Shown: positions 49,456 through 64,000 of the stretch, one piece after another | How positions within the stretch are numbered: the stretch's first letter is position 1 | Layout of the letters: every line of letters starts with the position of its first letter | From: Lanius collurio | Lineage: Eukaryota > Chordata > Aves > Passeriformes > Laniidae | DNA: 64,000 nucleotides | Assembly: GCA_020086605.1 (NCBI GenBank) | Contig: JACBWW010000016.1 | Span: 26,190,128 to 26,254,127 of the forward strand | Direction: 5' to 3' | The notes under the pieces: model-generated | What the model was told of the DNA's origin: nothing | The model's database searches: none | The model's input: the letters and a program-made list of their open reading frames with translations, nothing else | Program-made: the position numbers and the translations under genes

Positions 49456-51560
49456 AAAAATTTTGGAAAAAAAAAAAAGATAAAAAGATTCACTAGATTA
49501 CTGGTAAATTATATGTTCTGGAACCATTTCCTGACCATTTGTTGTTGCACTGCCGTAAACTGGATACTATGCCAGACAAATCTTTGGTCTGACCTGGTAC
49601 AAGTCTTGTTATTTCCATGGCAAAACGAGTTTTAGCTATTCATGTTATAAAGGGCATTATTTGTCACATGAACGTTACATGAAAATCTCAATCGCCACCT
49701 TCTTGTGCTCATATTGTCAATTCCATTATTCTTCTTCCAGAATCTCCAACCGAGGATTTCTCCCCTTCTTTACTTTTTCACTGCATGTGCCTCAATAGGG
49801 CTATAATCTCAGCTAGTGTTTCTAAACTCTACCTTATACAATTCAACAACAAGCAACAGCTATAATCATTATTGAATTCTGTCTTTATTACGCAGGCATA
49901 AGTTCCGTCTGCTGCTATAGAAACTGAACTCTCGTGATTTAAGGCATGTTTTACTTTGTGTTTTATTATTTGCTGCACTTACTAAAAATAAGTATACACG
50001 TTTTACTATAAAATTAGTGTCTATATCGTATCAATATAGATTTATAGGGTTAGGCTCTTGTACATTATTAAATGTTAGTATAGGTATGGTCTTGCAGAGC
50101 CACAAGTGGAGTTTTGCAATACAAATGTTTATTAAAATCCCACCCACTGTACTGTCACAGTGCTGCTTATGTGGTACCTGACCTTTAGTCAGTTTGGGCT
50201 GGCAGAGTTGTGACTTCAGTGTTCTGGGTTCTAACCCACAAGTGTAAAATTCATTTGAGAGAGATATGTTCACTACAAATGGACTTTTATTAATATCTGA
50301 TTTTACAAAGAGAAAGGTACCAAACAATATATCTTGAGGATTTTTAGGCCGCTAATGTGCCATCTGCAGCATGTTTAGTGCAAAAATATCCTAGATGCTT
50401 CCTTTACACATGGCTAGGCCTACCTCTGTTTCTTAATGCTTAACTTGTTTATCTTTCATGCAAGCAAAAGCCATGTTTGTCTAACTACAAATTTGTTTCT
50501 TAAAGCAGTTAGTTCTGAAAAAGTCTCATCATACTTAAAAAAAAAATTAGGACAGGCGATTTTACACTAAGGTGTGGTTCAACAGTTAATCTCCTGAGCT
50601 TTCTACTGACTTTCCGTTTCTTCAGAGAGTCAATAGAAGCAAAATTATTACAGGATGCCACTGGTAGTTTTTTATTTGTTCTCAAGCTCTGTACATCTGC
50701 CCTTCTCTTTCCTAACAGTTCGTGTTTGATAATCACATGAATGTAACACGGTGTGGTTTTATGACATTTAGGAAAAATATTTGATGTGTTTACATATAGT
50801 GGTTAAAACTTTCAAGACTTAGAGCAGCTATGATTGTGTAACTAAATAAGACTGAAAATTTTAAATTAAGTACTGTTTGTGACACCCAGGAATTAAACAA
50901 TCTAAAAATATACTTGAAAATATTTTCATTCAAGAATCGCATTATCTTGATTTTAGATCATTCAGAGGTTTCCATAAAGGTGTTTTTCTTTTTTTTTCCC
51001 CCACCAATAAATTTACTGCTTTAAACACTGTGAAAAAAAACCTAACCCCCTCCAAAAAAACCCTAAACCCCTCCAACCACCCAACTAACCACCAAGACAA
51101 CCCAAGACAAACTACAAACATCACAAGAGCTTGCAACAGAAGTTTAAAAAAAAATGTTTGGTTTAAGATATTTTAAGCTACTATTGTATCAGAGATAAAA
51201 GAAAAGCAAAACATTATGTCTTTATTAAGAAGAAATTGCCATACTTGTTGCATTGCACAAAAATTATTCTGCTTTATAAATCATGAATTCAGGACCTAAG
51301 CACTAAGTTTTACTATGTTTGTTTACTGCAGTAACTTCAGTAAACAAACACAAAAGTAAAAAAGTAACCTTTTAATACATAAATAACTGCAGAAAATTCT
51401 AGTTGCTTTCCATTTCTGAAACCGAAGTTCATTAACAAATGGTAAAATCCTGTTTATTGTTAACAATTAAAAAAAACCCCCAAACCTGTAAAACACATAA
51501 AATTACTAATAAAAATTAACACTTCAGCCTAGAGTACAGTTGCTAACTTTAAGGGATAAG

Positions 51561-51747
51561 TGTCCTGGTTCTGGCCAAGACAAGGTTAATTTTTGCACTG
51601 GCCAGGAGGCACATGGCCAAGATCAAGAGGTTATTCTATACCACCTCATGTCATTGCTGGGGTAGGGGGAAGGGACTGCTTCTGGTTGGGGTAGTCAGGA
51701 TAAATGAGGATTTTCCATGTGAATCGCTGCCTCTGTTTTGCACACAA

Positions 51748-51794
<47 letters not shown>

Positions 51795-52026
51795 CTATTA
51801 TTATTACTGTTGCTTCAGTTACTTTTAATTTTTCTTATCTCATTGCTGTTTCCAGTAAATTAGTCTTATCTCAACTTATGATCTTTACATTTTGTGCTGC
51901 CGGTTCCCCTCTCCAACCCGCCATAGGGGGAGGGAGAGGGGAAGAGGGAGGGAGTGAACAGCAGCATGGTTTGGAGAGTCTCAGCGGGAGCACTAAATTA
52001 GGGAGTATCATTCCTAAACTACGACA
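51561..52026 (+). mobile_element. ERVL-like solo LTR, degraded
   Basis: It begins TGTCCTGGTTCTGGCC and ends near CTACGACA, with the expected order in between: 'ggttattctataccac' and 'tcatgtcattgc', an ATT repeat after 'ttttgcacacaacat', 'cttatctcaac' and a purine-rich GGGAGGGAG segment, as in common avian ERVL LTRs. It is shorter than the family norm from internal deletions. No clear target duplication was found. Confidence 0.72.
51749..51807. repeat. (ATT)n microsatellite inside the LTR
   Basis: ATT trinucleotide repeat, interrupted once by 'accact'. ERVL LTRs often carry a short ATT run here; this copy is expanded. Confidence 0.9.
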
Positions 52027-52305
52027 ATTACAATATCTTCAAACAACCCTATATGTAACATTACATAATAAAATTAATACTTTTTTTATGTTTCGTGGAG
52101 GAGCATGGAAAAATATGGAATTTAGAGAAATGAAATTCAGAAATCAGATTATTAATCTACTGTAAAAACTTGGATTACAATTAAGCAGTGTCAAATCTTC
52201 TGCACATAATCCATTTAGCTTGCTCCTGTAAGAATGTGTCTTCCTCCATGTTTTATCATAGGATTTATTGCCCTGCATACCCTTCCAAGAAACAGATGCT
52301 AAATT

Positions 52306-52420
52306 CTTCTCTCCAGCCTGCCACAGGAGGAGGGGAAGAAGGAGCGAGTGAGTTGCAGCGTAGTTTGGAGAGTCTAAACATTACGACTGAAGTGGGGAAT
52401 ACCATCCCTGAACCATGACA
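52306..52420 (+). mobile_element. 3'-end fragment of a second ERVL-like LTR
   Basis: About 115 bp paralleling 51906-52026: 'ctctccagcctgccacagg', a GGAGGGGAAGAAGG purine run, 'tttggagagtct', and the end 'ccctgaaccatgaca'. Same orientation, about 280 bp downstream of the first LTR. It is either a partial local duplication or a second, 5'-deleted insertion. Confidence 0.7.
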
Positions 52421-55400
52421 AATGAGCTGTAGTTTGCAATGCAATAATCTTACTGTTCTTACTTGCTAAGTTATATGTTTCAGCAGTAAGCATCATGCAT
52501 TCTGCTGGTTAATATATGAGAGAGTATTCTAGATTAATAAAGCAACATATAATTCTTACTGGACTAAAAGTTATCAGAGGAATATTAATTAAGAAATATG
52601 ACACAGTAGTAAGCGTTTTAGGAAATAAAAATGAAAGACAGATGCTATATTTCCTGCTTCAAAGAGAAATGCAAAAAATCTAAGTACACCTTATGGAAAT
52701 TTCTATCTATTGTCACTCCTTACATAAATAAGTTTGAACCTCTAAGTTCTAGTGGTTCAGGCTTTGATAGATAATCTTTCCATCTTTCATACCCCTCTAT
52801 TCCCACATACTTAGTAGACATGGGCCACCTGGGCTTTGAATTTTCTCCTCCAGATTATTTTTGGAAAAACTATGTTGACTACATATTGCCAAAAAATTTC
52901 TCATTCATTTACCCAAAGAGATGTGAAGAGAGGTAGTAAGAAAACAATTTGAAGGAGAGAAGGAAGGTAAGCAAGGATAGAGGTTCATAAGTGCAAGCTG
53001 CATAGTGAGCAGCTGGTTTTATTACCTTAACCCAGTTGCTCCTGTCATTTAGCAGTAATGTCCTTGAACACTTTTGTCTTGGCTCCATGCACTCTTTCCT
53101 TCCTTTTTCTGGAACAACTTCTGTTCTTTAACCTCTACAACCCTGCAGGAGCTCACAGATGGTTAGCAGCTTTTTACTACAGAAGCTTGCTTCCAGAAAG
53201 TACAGACATGTGTCTTCAGAAGCAAGTGGCAAATTTCACATGCAAAGATGCTTCTGGTGTAAGGCAGACCTGGAGAACAGCAAATGTCACAGTGTATTTC
53301 TGACTCAATTTCTTCAATTGGACAATTTCAGACAACAACCTTCTCAATCTCTGTCTACACGAAGAATTCAGTTCAGGTGAGGAGTGTAGTTTTGAGGGGA
53401 ATCTCCAAATTGTTCCCACTTACTGTGCCTTACTTGATTCACAGAGAGACCTCAAAACACATGAACTGATTTTTGGATGAAATTTACTGGAAGACATGAT
53501 CTAGGAGTGCACCCAACATGTTCCAACCTCTTACTAGGGAGCACTCTGCCAAGCTTGAAGTAAAAACACTCAAAAATGTTTTATAGGTCTTGAATACTAC
53601 ATTTCACCATATAAACCAAACAGTATTGTTCTGTGTTACTTCCTGATGTCAGCATTCTCTCAGCGTACTGATTTATCCAGTATCCCTGCCACAGGGATGT
53701 TCTCAACCCTGTTCAAAGCTGTCTCTTCACCTAAAAAAAAAAGCTTATTCACCTAATAAAGGGCTGCGGATCCTAATCTCAAAGGCATCTAGAAATAATG
53801 TTTCATTTCTGATCCTTGTAGGATTTAAATCACTTCCTGCAGCTAGCAACTATGCTTAGTGTATAGCATCCTTACAGGTGTTTAAGCATGATCAGTCAGC
53901 TGAAGTTGCTTGTTACACGTGACAGGATATATTACACATGACATCAACTCTTCATACAGACTCTGAACCCATCTATGCATCTTCAGAATTTTCATGTGTG
54001 CCATCTTAGAATACGCACAGTAAAATCCACGCTGCAAATCAGGAATTCAAACTTTAAAGCTTTCAAATGAGATTAGTGTATTTCCTTATATATCATCACA
54101 ACATAGAGTTGCGATGATAAATAAACTGAGGAATACAAAGATATTGCATACACAGAAACTACACAAATAGTTAAATAATATATAGACAGAAAATGGACTG
54201 CTCAGTAATTAAATTCCCACACTATATTCATAAACATGACCTATGGAACAGAACCCTATATAAAATGGAATACAAAGTGCAGACTTTGAGTGCTCCTATT
54301 TAAAAGCCCCACTACAGCTTTACATTCCAAAGGTATGGAGTACTTGAAACAAGAACATACAGAATCTTCAAAAATAATTAAGCAACACAGAGTTATAAAT
54401 TATGCTTATGTCTTTTGCTCAATTCCTCTTAAACTACAGGAAAAAAAGTTCTACTGATATTAGAGTGAAAAAGCAGAAGCCTATGCACTGGATCAAAGCT
54501 GCCTACATGTCTCCCTTAGGTAATCACCTACAGTCACAACAGCATGAAGTCTATAAAACATTACAATCACCTCATTTCAAACGGTTAATAAATATGCCCA
54601 GAAATAAATTTTGTATGGCTAGTTTTCTATCAAACTGTTTCTTTGGTATTAACTACAAAAATCAATACTGTCAACGGTCAGAAACAAAACAAGCAATTAA
54701 GAACCAAACATAAAAAGGCAATAATGATGCAAAAATATTTGTGGCATATTATTTTGTATTCTTATGCAAAATAAAATATCATCCAAAATCCAGCTTCCAG
54801 AAGAATACTTTGCTTTGTTAATTCTGTTAAAATTTCACACCAAAAAAGGAATTAATAGAAAAATCAAGGGTGCCATTTTTCCTGAAATCCTTTTTTTAAT
54901 AAACCCCTAAATAACACCGTTGCACAACAGTGAAACAATAATATTCAGAAGAGTGCATTTCACGCACCGCAGATAATTTCCAAAATTTTGTTTTTCCTTT
55001 AAAATACAATCGTAATTAAGATCATTTATAAACACATTTTATGTAACTGTCAACACAGTTGGTAACAACTCCCGTGCGCCAGACCCAGTCACTCTCCAGT
55101 TCCTGGGACACCTCCGAAACGTCAGTTTATGATTCCCTGAGGAGCAAATTACAGTAAAACTGCTTACACGGGTATTTCTGCTAACAGGTGAATGATGTAG
55201 GTGATTGGAGCCAGCCTAGGACACTCAGCAAACAGACAGCAAACTGGCCAAGCCTAGGGCACGGACACTGCCCGTGTTCGGAAAGACGTGCCGGGCTGGG
55301 CCCGGCCGGACCAGTAACAGAACGCGACTCTCCTCGCAGCAGCGGGCGGATAAACGGCAACACTGCCGACGCTCTCCTCGCAGAAGCAGACCGGGGCGGG

Positions 55401-55525
55401 GCGGTCGAGCCCAGGCTTTCCCCGGCCGCTCGGCTCAGTGGGCCGCCCACGCGGCACCGCCCCGGCCGCCCGAGCACCGCCCCGCCTCGCTGAAGCTGCT
55501 GCGGCTGCAGGGCACTCCTGCCGAG

Positions 55526-64000
<8,475 letters not shown>

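Larger units (their letters stand above)
43851..55250. other. intergenic region between SLC44A5 and ACADM
   Basis: About 11.5 kb between two divergent CpG promoters. Seen in it: short TA repeat at 45218-45231, probable LTR at 45470-46005, old CR1-type remnant at about 46130-46880, unassigned GC-rich block at about 46900-47870, solo LTR at 49085-49449, ERVL-like LTR at 51561-52026 with a partial copy at 52306-52420. The stretch 52.5-55.1 kb holds nothing recognised. No coding gene is supported. Confidence 0.7.

Noticed and set aside
51040..51105. Telomere-like CCCTAA motifs in a C-rich stretch
   Set aside because: Only one or two imperfect units, surrounded by irregular C/A-rich sequence; not an interstitial telomere array.

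Overview
The window looks like bird nuclear DNA. It is AT-rich and intron-dominated, with many CR1 LINE copies (several carrying the CR1-type 3' end), degraded avian-style LTRs, and two CpG-rich promoters. Most open frames are chance frames in non-coding DNA. Real coding sequence is carried by short exons with consensus splice sites and consistent phases. The LTR types suggest a songbird or near relative, but that is only an inference.

Two divergent genes are recognised. On the minus strand, about 0.27-43.15 kb holds the 5' part of SLC44A5 (choline transporter-like protein 5). It has two mutually exclusive 37-nt first coding exons (43116-43152 in a CpG island, and 19595-19631) and seven shared exons (12828-12876, 11315-11388, 9283-9367, 5324-5408, 2830-2958, 1998-2058, 268-391). 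Together they encode about 214 N-terminal residues: the cytoplasmic tail, the first membrane segment and part of the first extracellular loop. The rest of the gene lies beyond position 1. On the plus strand, 55.5-64 kb holds the 5' part of ACADM (mitochondrial medium-chain acyl-CoA dehydrogenase). Seven exons (55526-55549, 58788-58887, 59706-59803, 59923-59992, 61929-62029, 62116-62196, 63057-63187) encode about 201 residues: the transit peptide, the N-terminal helical domain and the start of the beta domain. Exon 8 onward is outside. The divergent order SLC44A5 / ACADM is the same as in mammals, which supports both assignments.

The introns and the 12-kb intergenic region are filled with repeats. 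There are at least six younger CR1 copies (one 2.2 kb long with reverse-transcriptase remnants), two much older CR1-type remnants, a 365-bp solo LTR with a perfect 6-bp target duplication, a probable second LTR near 45.5-46.0 kb, an ERVL-like LTR at 51.56-52.03 kb with a partial second copy, simple repeats, and an extreme poly-C tract inside a CR1. A CpG-rich island at 26.3-26.8 kb inside SLC44A5 intron 1 has no assigned function and is the least explained feature.

No tRNA, rRNA, CRISPR array or bacterial-type system was seen. The two genes are not known to act in one pathway: one is a membrane transporter-family protein and the other is a beta-oxidation enzyme. They share only a divergent promoter arrangement.
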